A DNA stretch of 64,000 nucleotides from Pipra filicauda (taxonomy: Eukaryota; Chordata; Aves; Passeriformes; Pipridae): positions 124,001-188,000 of the forward strand of contig NW_024104118.1 of assembly GCF_003945595.2 (NCBI RefSeq). The letters are read 5' to 3'. Position numbers and translations under genes: made by a program. Positions 11,801 to 21,800 of the stretch are shown one piece after another; position 1 is the first letter of the stretch, and every line of letters begins with the position of its first letter. The notes beneath the pieces were generated by a model. That model was not told the origin of the DNA. It saw nothing but the letters and a program-made list of their open reading frames with translations, and ran no database searches.

Positions 11801-14800
11801 TTTATATTCTTCCCTATGAGGGTGGTGAGGCCCTGGCACAGGCTGCCCAGAGAAGCAGTGGCTGCCCCATCCCTGGAAGTGTACAAGGCCAGGTTGGACA
11901 GGGCTTGGAGCAACCTGGGATAGTGGAAGCTGTCTCTGTTGGTCCCTGACTGTCCGGGACTGGATGACCTTTGAGGTCCCTTCCAACCCAAGCCATTCCA
12001 TGATTCTGTGCTATTGGCACAACCTGTGCCTGAACCTCACTGCCTCAGCCCACCCACGTCCCCCGGGGGCGCGGGGGGTCCATGTCCCCACCCCACACGC
12101 AGAGGCGTCGCTCGCGTGGCGCGTGGCAGCTGCCGTGGCACAGATGCTTTGGGGCAGGAGCCAAGAAAGGCATTTGCTGTCCCTGGGGAAGGGCAGGCAG
12201 CCTGTTTGCCGAGCTGCTGCTGCAGCCAGGAGAGCACCCCCAGCCCACCTTCCTCAGGAGTGTAGATGTAGGAGCATAAATACGTCTGGATCCTTGAGAG
12301 GAGGCTCTCTTCTATCTTCGTGGAGCTGGAGGAGGAAGGACAGGGTGAAGAGCATGTCCTTTGGGACAGGGAGCCTCTCTGTCCCATTGCAGGGCTGACA
12401 CAGGTGCTCGCTGAACTGGCAGTGCCATGGGAAGATGCCATCCTTACCTTCCCTTCCGAGGGCGTTTGGATAGGACAGCCTTTAGGTACTTCTTGTAATA
12501 CCCTCTCCCTGTAACCTTGAGGAAAGCAGTGATAAGTTGCCTGATTTCAGCACAGGAACTCTGATCTGGGGGGGCAGAGCATCTGCATCCCACCCAGCAT
12601 CCATCTCTTTGCTCTACTACCCCTGGCCACCCACCCATCACTGGCATCTCTGTATGAGATGCAGGTGATGGCTTTCCAGCCCTCGTTTTTGCAAGGAATA
12701 TGTTGGAAGAGATGTGGGCAGCAAATCTTCTGGTACAGCAAAGGTGGAAACAAACCTGCCTTGTTCCCATCAACAAAGCAGCCCAAAACCAGACACACCG
12801 GTAGGACGGCTGAAATCTCTCCTTCCCATCAGCCAGCTCCCAGTAAGTGCCTGGGGGGTCACTTCAGGCCACACTTGGGCTGGCTTTTTCCTTTGTTTTG
12901 AAGTAGGTTTTTCCTCCTCTCTTCCCAACAAAGCCCCGGCACTTCTCAAAGGGCCAGGGATTATCCAGCCTGCTGGGAAAACAAGGCGACCCCAGTCCCG
13001 GCCTGAAGGGGAAGCATTGATGCCTTAAGCCTCTTGTACTAAGGAGTTTACTCCAAAGATGGATTTTTCACTCCCTTTTCAAATCCAGTGATATAAACAG
13101 AGTCAATTCCAGTGCCTGAGCAAAGTGGGGAACACGTGCACTGGGAGCACCCCAGATCTCCTGATCCCCCAAGGCAGCGGGGCAGGAAAGTCCCCAAAAC
13201 CATGCTGGTCCCTCCAGGGGTTCTCCCTGAGTTGCCCCATGGGTCTTCATTACCTCCTTATCCAAGGTCTCCTCCTGGACGGTGAAGCTCCTGACGAGCA
13301 GGGCTGGATACCAAAGGCTTAAGAGGACAAGGCAGAGGATGATGGGGATGTACGAGAGTGTGGAGTAGTACCTGTATATCTGGGGGGGAGCAGAGATGTC
13401 ACATGGCACCACCCCAGCCCGGGGGTCTAATCCCGGGTGGGTGACACCACGGTGTCACTCCAAGGAGGTTGTGAGAAAGCCACCTCCAGGCTTTGGCCAG
13501 CTCTCCACTCCTTCCCCAGGAAGTGGGACACACACCTTTGGTGACTGGGGACAATCCACCCTCTGCCAGATGTGGACCACGCAGTGGCACCAGGACAGCA
13601 GGCAGCCCACAAGGTAGCTGAGCCTGTGCCGGACAGTGGCACAGGCGATCAGGGGGTAGTAGAAGGCTGGGTAGTAGAGCAAAGCCATGATCTTCCAGTA
13701 CTCTGGGTGGTGGGATGGAGGGAAGAGGGAAGGGAGAGCAAAACACGCAAGAGAAGGCAGCGCCGTCAGTATGGACCAGAGCAAACAGGGTGCTCGGGGT
13801 GTCCCCTGGGCTGGGTGGGAAGGGGCCAGGAGGGTGCTGGCCTTACCCCGGGTGCTCTGGGAGGAGTGGGAGATGAATGGCAGAGGGTCCCTGTCCAAGA
13901 CCAGCACGCACAGGGAGGAGAAGAGGATGCCGAACACCGCAGCCACCAGCCCTTGGTTGCCTTCCTCTTCCAGAAAGTTGGCTGGGCTGCAAGCCAAGGA
14001 AGGAATGAGCCTGACACCAGATTGTGGGCACTGTGTCCCCTTGCCAAGCTGGTTTATCTCCTCCTGCCACCCCCTTGGCTGCATGGTGACAGGGACCCTG
14101 AGGGCTGGGGCGCAGGGCCAAGGTACCTGAGCAGTCCTGGGACACCGTTCCAGCAGCTCTGGTGGAGGCGCCTGCGCTTCACCAGCAAGGACAAGCCCAG
14201 GAGCACGGCCAGCTGCCAGGAACACAACCAGGGGAGCAGTAAATACACGGAGGGGAAGTCTGGGGCATGATGCTGTGTGATGGGAGCCTCCATGGAGACA
14301 CCATTTCACACCCTACACCCTAAACCCAGCCATGGCTGAAGCAGGGACAGGCACTTCTCAACCTGCCTGGAGGAGTCAGAGGCTCTAAGTGTCTCAGAGG
14401 GAACATACTGGGAAAAAATAAAAGGAAATCATAGAACTATGGAATCATTTAGGTTGAAAAAGACACCCAAGATCATCAAGTCCCACCATAAATCAAACCC
14501 TTCCATTGACTACAGGTACAGAACAAGGTCTGGAGAGGTGTGAGTGCTTTCCAAAAGCATCCCAGCTCCAGCTGCAGAGCTCAGCCCTGATAATTGAGAG
14601 GGCATGACCCAAATTGGGGGGCAGCAAACAGGATATTGGAGCAGATAACTCACCCTGTGGTACTCGTCAGGTACTTACAGAGATGGGTGCCATGCAGATG
14701 TGATACATTCTGGGAGAAACAGTGGGCTCACAGTCTGGGATTACAGCAGGAAACATGCTAGAAAGAGCAGGGGGAAATCATGTGTGGTTGTTCTTAGCCC

Positions 14801-17137
14801 CAAAAGGGAAAAGCAAAGGTGCTGGGGTGACGGTCACGCACACGGCACAGCGGAGATGTCCGTCTGGAATAAACCTCCCAAGTGCTGCGTTGCACAACCC
14901 TCAGTAACCAGGGATGAAGTCACCCTCCTGAGATGATTTTATGACCAAGAGGGAGAGATAACCCCCAGCAGAGGCCTCAAGCTGAGCCCCACAGGGACTG
15001 GGTAATCTCCTGCATGTACCAGGACAGCGAGACAGAACAGTTCAGCGAGGATGGATGAAACCCTGCCTTTGCCTCTTTTACACCCATGTCCCTTCTGGCT
15101 CCGGCTTCTCAGGGAATGCAGCAGTTCTTCCTGCCTAAGGCACAGCACTCCAGCTGGGAGGCTGCTTGTAGGACGTTTTGATGCCTTTCCCATGGGAGAG
15201 GGACCCGTCCCACAGCTTGGGATGATGGAGGAGACGGCTGCCTGGGGTCCCAGAGCTGCTCCCCCTCAGCCAAGGCCAGCCGAGCAGACGTCAGGCTTGG
15301 CTTTATTTATTCATTCCTGGCCTCTGTTACATCCCTTAATCTCTGCTTTGGCACAGCCCTCCTCCTCTCCCCAAGGTCAGGCACGACTGTGCCCAGACAC
15401 CCTCACCCAACACTGGGCAGTAAATCCCTGTGCCGGAGAGCTGAACCCCCCTTAAGCCCCATAACTCGCATGTGGGAACCTCCTGAACCCGATAACTTAC
15501 AGGGGAAGACACTCCCCCAAAGCCCTTCTGCCCTCCCGAACCCCACAGCTCCAATGGGGTGGGCAGAGATGGGAGCTCCCACGAGCAAGCCTGCAAGGAA
15601 GGGTCTAATAGAGAAATTGGGATTTTCCAGGCATCATATGTCCAAGCCTGTCACCAAACTGCCACAAAAAGGCTTTATAGGACCAGCTGCCAGTGACTGG
15701 CCTTGGATAGACCAGAAAATTCCTGCTGTCCAAAAATATCCAGGCTCAGAAAATCCTCCTGGCATGATTGAGAGTACAGGGATACCAAACACCTTTTGGA
15801 TATCACCAAGGCTTCAGCATCTAAATCCAGAGCATCCAGAAGCCATCAGGTGGGAAAATCCTCCAGTGCTGCCTCCATCTCTTCACTGACCATGGCTTGG
15901 GGGACACCCAGAAAATATCCCCGGAAAGATTCTAGCAAAGGTGGAGGTCACACAGGTGGGGCTTCACCTGGGGAAACCAAGGCTGGGCAAGGGGATTTCA
16001 AAGCCTGTTTCACAATGAGAAAGATAAGGGATGAGAAGGAACCCTTTGGGTTGGTCACTGCTGGGATCCCCTCCCGGTTATCCTCAGGATTAGGTACCCA
16101 TCCGTGGAGGACTAAGTCAACAGAGGGACAATAGATCCTGATAGATGGGCCTTGGGATGCCCGACTTTGAGCCTTGGGGATATGTTGGATAAATTGCCCT
16201 GCTGCTCCATGCCTCAGTTTCCCCTCCCATCAGGAGTTCTCTTGTCCTTGGGAAGGGCACTGAACTAGGAGGGCACAAAGTCCTGGGTCTTTGCTGCAAG
16301 GTTGGGCCCTGGGGTCCCATCCCCGTGGGAAACACAGCACTGCCCTTTGGAATACACTCAGTTAACAAGTGGATCATCATGGATGGGGAGGGAATAGGCT
16401 TTACAGGACCCATGGATACACTAATTTGAAGGGAGAGGGAGAGGACATCCATGCAAGCCCAGAGATGCAAGCCCTATTTTGCAAGTAGGAAACCTATTCA
16501 GGGTCACTGTGCCATGCAGGAACCTGTCAGAGTGTCCAAGTAGATTGGGTTGTGCTGCCAACTTTCCTCACTGCCAGCCAAAATCTGCACGGATGCTGGC
16601 AGAGAACTGGGACGGGATTAAGGCTGTGTCATGAGGATGGTTCCAAACCCAGAATCATGGAGTCAGAGCAGCCAGGAAAGTCTCTGGGAGCTTCAAGGGG
16701 GTCAGGGCAGCAGGTGAACCCCATGCACTTGACTTTGAATTTTGGGGAAGGTTGAGGAAAAGTGAGGGTAACTAGCAGAGATCCCCACTGCAGGATTTAC
16801 CCCAGACTTTGCCAGGGGCACTTGGAAGAAATTAGGCAATTTAAGGGGCCAAAAGGAGCCTCTTAAATCACCTCGCCCGGACACAAATCCCGGCTCTGCT
16901 GCTCTGGGGATGTTGCTCTGTGGAAAGGGGATAGAGCAGCTGGGAGGAGGTTGTCCGATCCCAGCAGGGACAGGGGGACATGTGGCACCTGCCAGCGGGG
17001 CTGGACACTTACTCATCCTGTGGCACGGCCGGCTCCATGGTTTCGTAGATGTACCAGTTGGAAAGGAGGTCGTCATCGCTGGCAAGGCTGCTGTCCAGGA
17101 GAGCATCGTGCATCCCACCGGAGCCGTTGGCTGCCAT
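5712..17137 (-). CDS. STRA6: STRA6, receptor for retinol-binding protein (complete, 17 coding exons)
   Basis: Multi-pass membrane protein that takes up retinol from plasma RBP4; vertebrate family members have nine transmembrane helices plus one intramembrane helix. Coding exons, low to high: 5712-5890, 6547-6684, 7183-7346, 8138-8239, 8420-8537, 9690-9823, 9898-9973, 10864-11044, 11317-11378, 12249-12325, 12448-12515, 13254-13379, 13536-13702, 13847-13986, 14127-14212, 14679-14709, 17013-17137. All junctions have GT/AG sites and matching phase. The sum, 1974 nt, gives 657 aa plus TGA at 5714-5712, close to human 667 aa. Hallmarks recognised: [99 protein letters not shown] and [12 protein letters not shown]. 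The tyrosine in the last motif corresponds to the reported phospho-Tyr643 of human STRA6. Start: ATG at 17137-17135 with G at -3 and +4. The exon 2 boundary is the weakest call. Confidence 0.93.
6022..6252 (+). mobile_element. CR1 LINE 3'-end fragment
   Basis: Contains the CR1 3' consensus run: GCCCTGGCACAGGTTGCCCA, CATCCCTGGAAGTGTCCAAGG, GGCTTGGAGCAACCTGGGAT, then a TTTCTATGA end. It lies in the last STRA6 intron, antisense to the gene. No reverse-transcriptase portion is left. Confidence 0.85.
6547..6684 (-). CDS. STRA6: STRA6 coding exon 16
   Basis: Encodes [20 protein letters not shown], then [20 protein letters not shown]. The [11 protein letters not shown] motif is the most strongly conserved cytoplasmic-side block of STRA6. 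The donor is G|GTGAGA. Confidence 0.94.
7183..7346 (-). CDS. STRA6: STRA6 coding exon 15
   Basis: Encodes [20 protein letters not shown], then [20 protein letters not shown] and VETFDPG. The LLFP-NVLVG and LYNAIH motifs are conserved in the family. The donor is CAG|GTAGGG. Confidence 0.93.
8138..8239 (-). CDS. STRA6: STRA6 coding exon 14
   Basis: Encodes [20 protein letters not shown] and [14 protein letters not shown]. Matches human PFWLTLALAVILQNMAAHW...LTNR. The donor is CAG|GTATGG. Confidence 0.93.
8420..8537 (-). CDS. STRA6: STRA6 coding exon 13
   Basis: Encodes [20 protein letters not shown], then [19 protein letters not shown]. Transmembrane helix, human counterpart [20 protein letters not shown]. 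The donor is TG|GTGAGT. Confidence 0.92.
8538..9689. other. STRA6 intron 12, candidate regulatory island near 8740-8870
   Basis: Intron of 1.15 kb. Its middle (about 8740-8870) is AT-rich with several GATA/TAAT-like words (CTTATC, ATTATCC, CATCATAAA, TAATCATAAA) in otherwise GC-rich DNA. No exon or repeat was recognised. Enhancer activity is a guess. Confidence 0.3.
9690..9823 (-). CDS. STRA6: STRA6 coding exon 12
   Basis: Encodes [20 protein letters not shown], then [20 protein letters not shown] and CLG. The RQAI-CWMSF motif is near-invariant in the family. The donor is G|GTAAAG. Confidence 0.93.
9898..9973 (-). CDS. STRA6: STRA6 coding exon 11
   Basis: Encodes [19 protein letters not shown] and RTLVMHR, a cysteine-rich transmembrane helix matching human VCYISALVLSCLLTFLVLM. 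The donor is CAG|GTATGG. Confidence 0.9.
10585..10657. repeat. 22-bp tandem repeat, about 3.3 copies
   Basis: Units at 10585-10606, 10607-10628 and 10629-10650, plus a partial copy. The unit starts CCCTGCCTGCTCTCCC and ends CCAG. The third copy differs by one base. It sits in the STRA6 intron between exons 10 and 11. Confidence 0.9.
10864..11044 (-). CDS. STRA6: STRA6 coding exon 10 (RBP-contact loop)
   Basis: Encodes [19 protein letters not shown], then the extracellular loop [17 protein letters not shown] and [11 protein letters not shown]. In mammals this loop carries the residues reported as essential for RBP binding (Tyr336, Gly340, Gly342). Here the aligned residues read Val, Gln and Gly. 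The bird loop is also longer by several residues ([11 protein letters not shown]). Confidence 0.92.
11317..11378 (-). CDS. STRA6: STRA6 coding exon 9
   Basis: Encodes [20 protein letters not shown] plus Q, a transmembrane helix. The human counterpart begins GFHLPLKLVLS. The donor is CAG|GTGATG. Confidence 0.9.
11806..12010 (+). mobile_element. CR1 LINE 3'-end fragment
   Basis: Runs from TTCTTCCCTATGAGGGTGGT to CCATTCCATGATTCTGTG with the usual CR1 3' blocks in order. Intronic in STRA6, antisense to it. Confidence 0.87.
12249..12325 (-). CDS. STRA6: STRA6 coding exon 8
   Basis: Encodes [20 protein letters not shown] then YTPEEG, matching the human LRHCIYTPQPG block. The acceptor CCTTCCTCCTCCAG is strong and the donor is G|GTGGGC. 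It lies 238 bp from the end of a CR1 fragment. Confidence 0.87.
12448..12515 (-). CDS. STRA6: STRA6 coding exon 7
   Basis: Encodes [20 protein letters not shown], a cytoplasmic basic segment equivalent to human SSYSEEYLRNLLCRKK. The acceptor CTGCTTTCCTCAAG was chosen over a CAG 7 nt further in because only it keeps phase 0 from exon 6. Confidence 0.82.
13254..13379 (-). CDS. STRA6: STRA6 coding exon 6
   Basis: Encodes [20 protein letters not shown] and [12 protein letters not shown], ending LDKE at donor GAG|GTAATG. 42 whole codons, phase 0 on both sides. Confidence 0.92.
13536..13702 (-). CDS. STRA6: STRA6 coding exon 5
   Basis: Encodes [20 protein letters not shown], the helix [19 protein letters not shown] and [10 protein letters not shown]. 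Very close to the human family motif WKILGLFYYAALYYPL. The donor is AAG|GTGTGT. Confidence 0.93.
13847..13986 (-). CDS. STRA6: STRA6 coding exon 4
   Basis: Encodes [13 protein letters not shown], then the TM2 segment [18 protein letters not shown] and the RDPLPFI loop. The acceptor is TTGCAG and the donor CGGG|GTAAGG. Matches the human AAVFMVLLSSLCLLL region. Confidence 0.9.
14127..14212 (-). CDS. STRA6: STRA6 coding exon 3 (rest of TM1 and cytoplasmic basic stretch)
   Basis: Encodes [17 protein letters not shown] through GVPGLL. The KRRR cluster follows TM1 as in the family (human VRRRQL). The acceptor GTTCCTGGCAG is pyrimidine-rich and the donor is CAG|GTACC. Phase 0 in, 2 out. Confidence 0.87.
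14427..14512 (-). mobile_element. Short CR1-type fragment
   Basis: AATCATAGAACTATGGAATC and TTTAGGTTGAAAAAGACACC followed by AAGATCATCAAGTCC. This is the reverse-strand 3' end of the CR1 group whose sense copy reads 'gtggcacttagggacatggt'. Diverged. Intronic in STRA6. Confidence 0.65.
14679..14709 (-). CDS. STRA6: STRA6 coding exon 2 (31-nt version kept because its phase fits)
   Basis: Encodes [10 protein letters not shown] and the start of transmembrane helix 1, with donor TCT|GTAAGT. The acceptor CCCAG at 14711-14710 completes the GAA codon from exon 1. An alternative acceptor at 14736-14735 would add [12 protein letters not shown] residues but needs phase 1 from exon 1. See findings. Confidence 0.65.
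14735..17012. other. STRA6 intron 1 (2.3 kb)
   Basis: First coding intron. No transposon or exon was identified with confidence. A missing small coding exon here would be one way to resolve the exon 1/exon 2 phase problem, but I found no convincing candidate. Confidence 0.5.
17013..17137 (-). CDS. STRA6: STRA6 coding exon 1 (start codon, extracellular N-terminus)
   Basis: Begins [17 protein letters not shown] and ends VPQDE, with the last codon split (phase 2) at donor GA|GTAAGT. The acidic NWYIYE stretch matches the WYIDE region of human STRA6. The exon may continue 5' to an acceptor at 17157 (CCCACAG), giving 19 nt of 5'UTR, or run unspliced to a nearby promoter. Confidence 0.85.
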
Positions 17138-17319
17138 GGCCGTCTCCTTCCTCCCTCTGTGGGCTGGAGAGAGATGGCGAGAGGCAGCAGAGGCAGAAGG
17201 TGACCGGGTTTGCACAAGGTGGGCCCTCCTGGGCACTTGAAAATGAGGGATGGAGGCGTTGAGCCAGGAGGCTTTATCTTCTCGGGTCACTCCCGCAGCC
17301 GGGGGAGGACCGGGAGCTT

Positions 17320-17470
17320 TCAAAATCCGGCTGTGCCCCCAAGGATCCAGCTTTTATCTGGACTCGGAGGAGGGATAAGGGGCGAACACCCTCCCCCGCC
17401 GCACATCCCGAGTGCTCAGGGCACACCTAATCACCGCGGCCGCTCCCTGCCCGCCGCGGGACGCTGATAG
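17320..17470 (-). promoter_or_regulatory. Candidate STRA6 proximal promoter
   Basis: A CpG-rich segment (CCGCGGCCGC and GCCGCGGGACG) lies just upstream of coding exon 1. On the minus strand it contains a TATA-like CAGATAAAAG at 17360-17351, which would place a start near 17325. Inference only; an upstream noncoding exon is an alternative. Confidence 0.35.
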
Positions 17471-19485
17471 ACTTGGAGCCTTTGTTTGGGTTGTTTAACA
17501 GTTTTTACGCCGACGACTTGAAAACCAGCGCAAGGGTCAAGTTTTGGGCTCGGCTGCTGAAAGGGGGATGAGATCTGACCGTGATCTGTGTCCCCAGTGT
17601 CCCTCTGTGCCACCAGATGCTCCCCGTGACATTCAGCCTCCCCCAGTCCCTCTCCCTTTGCAGCAATAAAGAGGAAGGAGGATTTGCCGTGGTGCCAGAC
17701 CCAACAGGCTCTCATTTCTCCTTCTCCCAATTATTTTTTGATGATTTTGGCCCGCACAGCCCCACACCCTCTGCTGCTGTCCCAGAGCTACACCGCACAA
17801 GCTGCAACATGCCTCATCTAACACTGCTGTCAGAAAAGAAGTGCCCAAAGATATCTCCAAATGCCAGGCAGCAATGCTTGGTGCAGCCTCCAAGCCCTGG
17901 GAACAGCCCAGGACCTTGGGAAACCCCATCCCACAGCTCGGGGATGTCACCGAACTCTCGCAGGGCTCCTCAGTGGGATGGGTGGGAGATGGATGACTGA
18001 GCCAGCAGCTTTGCTCTGGGCTGTTGTTTGTACAGCTGGTGTTCACCAGGGACCGTGGTGGGTCCAGCACAGCTTCAAAGAGATTCCCCAGATCAGGGCT
18101 GTAGCCCTGCAGGCAGCCCTGGCTCTGACAGACAAGTGGCACTTGTCACCTTGTCACCATGGCCACACTGCCTGATGGACATCGCATCCCCCAGTCAGGT
18201 TTTCCAGGGACTCTCTCTATGTCAGGGTGTAAGGCCTGGGATCTTCACCTCCCTTCCCAGAGCACCACAACTCAGCTAGAAAGAAGATCCTCCCACTCCA
18301 CCTTTTGGTCCCAATCCAGATGCCACCACCATCCCATGGAAGGATGAACCCCCCCAACCCCAGGAGAGCATCCAACTGGGATGGATCCCAGCCCCCCATC
18401 CCTGACCCCTGAGTGTCCCAGCCTCAAGGAATCGACTCTCCAGCCATCCCTTGGTTTCGCCTGTGCAGGGAAGCAGCTCTGACCTCACCTCCCAGGAATG
18501 CAGCACTCTGTAAAAAGGTAGAAGGAGCCTGTAAAGTTCATGGCAGTGCACACACAGGTCTGGAAGTCCCATTCCCCTCCTGTGGGGTCACCAAAGGCTG
18601 GCAGGGTTTGAAAGCAGGGGATGGGATTTAGACAGGTAAAGCAAGCCATGCCAACCTTGGAACAGGAGAGCATCCTGAGAATGCAGCATCAGGATAAAGA
18701 ATCAGCTCCAAAAGCCACGCTGGGATTGTCCGTGCCCCCCTCTCCTCCCCCTGGCATCACCCAAAGAAGGACAATGAGCAGAAACAAGATGCACCTTCCC
18801 ACCAGCCCAGCCAGGCAGCATCATCACTGTGATCCACCACTGATGCCACCTTGCCAATGCCTGGATTTGCAGCCACTCGGGGACATGGAGGCCAGAGAAA
18901 AGCAGGAAGGGATGGAGAGAAAGGCTCTATGAGATGTCTGGTGCACACAACTCTCAGCAGGCAGGCAGCAATGTCTCAAGATAGAACTGACAGTTTCTTT
19001 GGGTGGTGTGTCATATCCCCTTCCAAAACATCCTGCTTGGAGTATCACACACACCTGGATCTCAGAGCTCCGCTGCCCATTCCTGTCTGGGTTTGGAACC
19101 AAGATGAGTCAACACTGTCTCAGCACCAGGTGATCTTCAAGTCCTCCAGTTCCACCCACTCATCCTCATGAGGTGGGTGCTGTCCTGTTCCAGGAGATGG
19201 TCTCCTCTTGTGGTCTACCACGCAGGGTGGCAACATCTGGGTCACCATTTGTGAAAGGTCTGGAGAAACCAGGAGGTGCTTCAGAGCCTCCAACCTGTCT
19301 GCTGGACACCATCAGCCAAGCCACGATGGTGTGACACAGGGACATCCCAACCTGGACACCAATGCATCTCTTATTGCCAGGTGCTGGAGGAGAGACCTAA
19401 CTGGGGGCGGGCATTTGGGCTGGGGAGAAGCATTCCATGAGGGCTTCCAGCCTCACGTGGAACAGGAAAGGGTTAACTCCCTATT
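17471..19485. other. STRA6-CCDC33 intergenic, proximal part
   Basis: Head-to-head spacer upstream of both genes. No exon recognised. ORFs here are short and overlap on both strands without family resemblance. Confidence 0.5.
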
Positions 19486-19659
19486 TACTGTGAGGGTGGG
19501 GAGGCCCTGGCACAGGTTGCCCAGAGAAGCTGTGGCTGCCCCATCCCTGGAAGTGTCCAAGACCAGGTTGGACGGGGCTTGGAGCAACCTGGAATAGTGG
19601 AAGGGGGTTGGACTAGATGATCCTTAAGGTCCCTTCCAACCCAAACCATCCTATGATTC
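19486..19659 (+). mobile_element. CR1 LINE 3'-end fragment
   Basis: GTGAGGGTGGGGAGGCCCTG through GGTTGGACTAGATGATCCTT and CCTATGATTCC. Standard CR1 3' order, intergenic upstream of STRA6. Confidence 0.87.
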
Positions 19660-19879
19660 CTGCTCAGGCTGCAAATCCCGGTGTCCCAGGAGAGGAGGGG
19701 CAGGTGTGCCAAAAGCTCAGCGGGATCAGCATCCCCAGCCAGGGCAGGGCCCCAGCTCTCCACCCAGCTCGACGGGCGCCGGCTCCTCCAGCCCGGGCTG
19801 AGCCAGGAGCTCTCTGGCTTTGCAGCCCCCCCATGCCCCGGGTTTCCCCGAAACCCGATCTCTTTGCTCCTCTGTGTAA

Positions 19880-20330
19880 CCTCTGCAGAAACAGGCTGGG
19901 CCTTTGATCGCAGCAGCCTCGCCCGAGATTGATGGGCTCAATAAAACTCCTTCATATTCTTCATTTCCCACTATCCATCACTCTCCGGGGAGCTTTTGCA
20001 TCCCACCACTATGAATTAAACTGGGAGGGGAGGAAGGGAGCCATAAGGGAATTACCCCTCTTCCCTCCTCCCATCCAGCCTAATGGTGATGCCTTGTGTA
20101 CAGCTTTTAATAAAAATGATAAAGATCTCATTTCACAATTGTTCAGGGAGCCCTTGGGCCGGGGGAAGAAGGGGGGCTGTTTAAGCAAGACCTCCTCTAA
20201 TTCAATTGCTTGTTCAGGAGCTGCGCCGGGACCTGCAAAGCCAGGTGGCACAGGGGTGGCTTTGGAGGGCGTCAAAAAGAGGATGGGCTTCCCAAAGGTG
20301 GATTTAGCAGCTTCAGATGATGCCTGGAGA
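19880..20330. other. AT-richer, conserved-looking noncoding block
   Basis: Contains TTGATGGGCTCAATAAAA, AATTAAACTGGGAGG and TTTTAATAAAAATGATAAAG in GC-rich surroundings. No ORF of merit. It could be a regulatory element of STRA6 or CCDC33. Conservation cannot be tested here. Confidence 0.25.
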
Positions 20331-21630
20331 GGCAAAACCTGATCTGTCATTGGCACAAGCCAAGGCAGCCAACTGCAGCCCCAAACTCCACTAAACTCAG
20401 TGTTCCAGCCCCAAAAATGAGACGAGAAAGGTTGGTTTGCAGCCACTTGTGCTCAGCTGGGAGGGACAAGGGGACAATTGGTCCCATCTGTTCCCTCCAC
20501 TGGTAACTCTGGAGTCCTTCAAGCCCCAAAGATGCCCCAGCCAGCCCTTGCTTTTTGAAGACTTTCAGGAAAAGCAGAGCTGTCTCCAAGTTCTCCAAAC
20601 ACAAGTGACAAGGAGCCCACACACACCCTGGACCCTCCAGCTGGATGCTGGGGCCTCCGGGAAGTCGCTCTCCACCCTTCCCCCCAGGGACAGCCTCAGT
20701 CCCAGGGTGCTGAGAACGCTGAACTCATTGCACTGATGAGTGGATGTGGGGAAGCCTGATGAGTGGATATGTGGTGAACTCTCCTTATCCCATCAGGAAA
20801 GCCCCGGGGGCAGGGAAGGGTCCGGAGGAAGTGTTTCATCCCATTGTGACAACATTTTCCTCCCTCCTCCCAGCTCCGGCTGGTTCTCAGCTGATCCAAG
20901 TCCCGTCCCCACCCCACCCCCTCAGCTCCTCCGCCCCCCATCCCCTCTAAATCCCTCCAGCACCTCGACTTCCACCACCCGGAGAGAGCCGTGGAGCTGC
21001 TCCAAGGCTTCACAAACCCTCTCCCTTCGCAGAGCTGGAGCTTGCAGATAATAAATCCACAGCGGAGATCATAAACAAACTCACCAGAAAGGCAAAAAAA
21101 AGCCCCTTTTTGCATTTTAAAAGCAAAGGCAGCTTAAACATTTAAGCCAAGGAGGCTGTTTAAGCTTATTTTTAGGCTCCTGACCCCCATCCTTGGTTCT
21201 TCGTTTCAAAGCAAAGGCAGCAGCACCTGCTGCTCACAACCCCCAGAAGCCAGGAAAGGGGAAAAGTTTGGAGGATCACAGTAAAACCTGCTGGCACAGT
21301 CATCCATCGGTGTGGGAAGCAGTGCTGGGGGAATCCAAGGCAGAGCACCCTATAACCTCTGCTCCTCTGCTGCTGGGGGAAGGAGCATCCCCCAGGAAAA
21401 GCAAATCTGGAGGTAAAACCCCTACTGAAGGGCAGAGCTGGGATTTGGCAGGGGGTCTGCACCCCCCCAGAGCAGGATTTGACTCTCTGTAAGTAAACAG
21501 GAGCCGCATTTACAACCTGGAGCAATCAGCTCCGCGGTGTAAACCCGGCTCCCCCCCGCCACGCCAAGTCTGAAGAAGAAACAACAGAAGAGGGGTGGGA
21601 AAAGAGGAAAAGAGACCAAAATAAAGTTAC

Positions 21631-21800
21631 CTTCTTCCAGTCGCCCACCTCCTTGGAAGGCACCTAGAGGCTCAGCTGGGCAGGGGTCTCTGGAGCAGTG
21701 TGGCCTTGCTAAGCGGGGCCTAAAGCACTGGCTGGCGGGGGTCGGGCGTGGATGCAGCCATGCAAACCCAAACGCAAAGTTCAGAGCACTGGCGAGTGAA
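21631..21800 (-). other. Candidate noncoding first exon of STRA6
   Basis: On the minus strand a strong donor GGAAGAAG|GTAACTT lies at 21631/21630. A TATA-like GATAAAGT lies near 21835-21828, so a transcript starting near 21800 would give a short 5' exon. The matching acceptor would be CCCACAG at 17163-17157. Human STRA6 has several alternative 5' exons, but this one is inferred from signals only. Confidence 0.25.

Noticed and set aside
13455..14309. Minus-strand ORF of 284 codons over STRA6
   Set aside because: It reads through introns between STRA6 exons 3, 4 and 5, and part of it is in the wrong frame for exon 3. The spliced model explains the real coding pieces.
18470..18500. Possible retinoic-acid response element upstream of STRA6 (TGACCTCACCTCC)
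   Set aside because: Half-sites overlap and do not form a DR5 or DR2 arrangement, so it cannot be supported.
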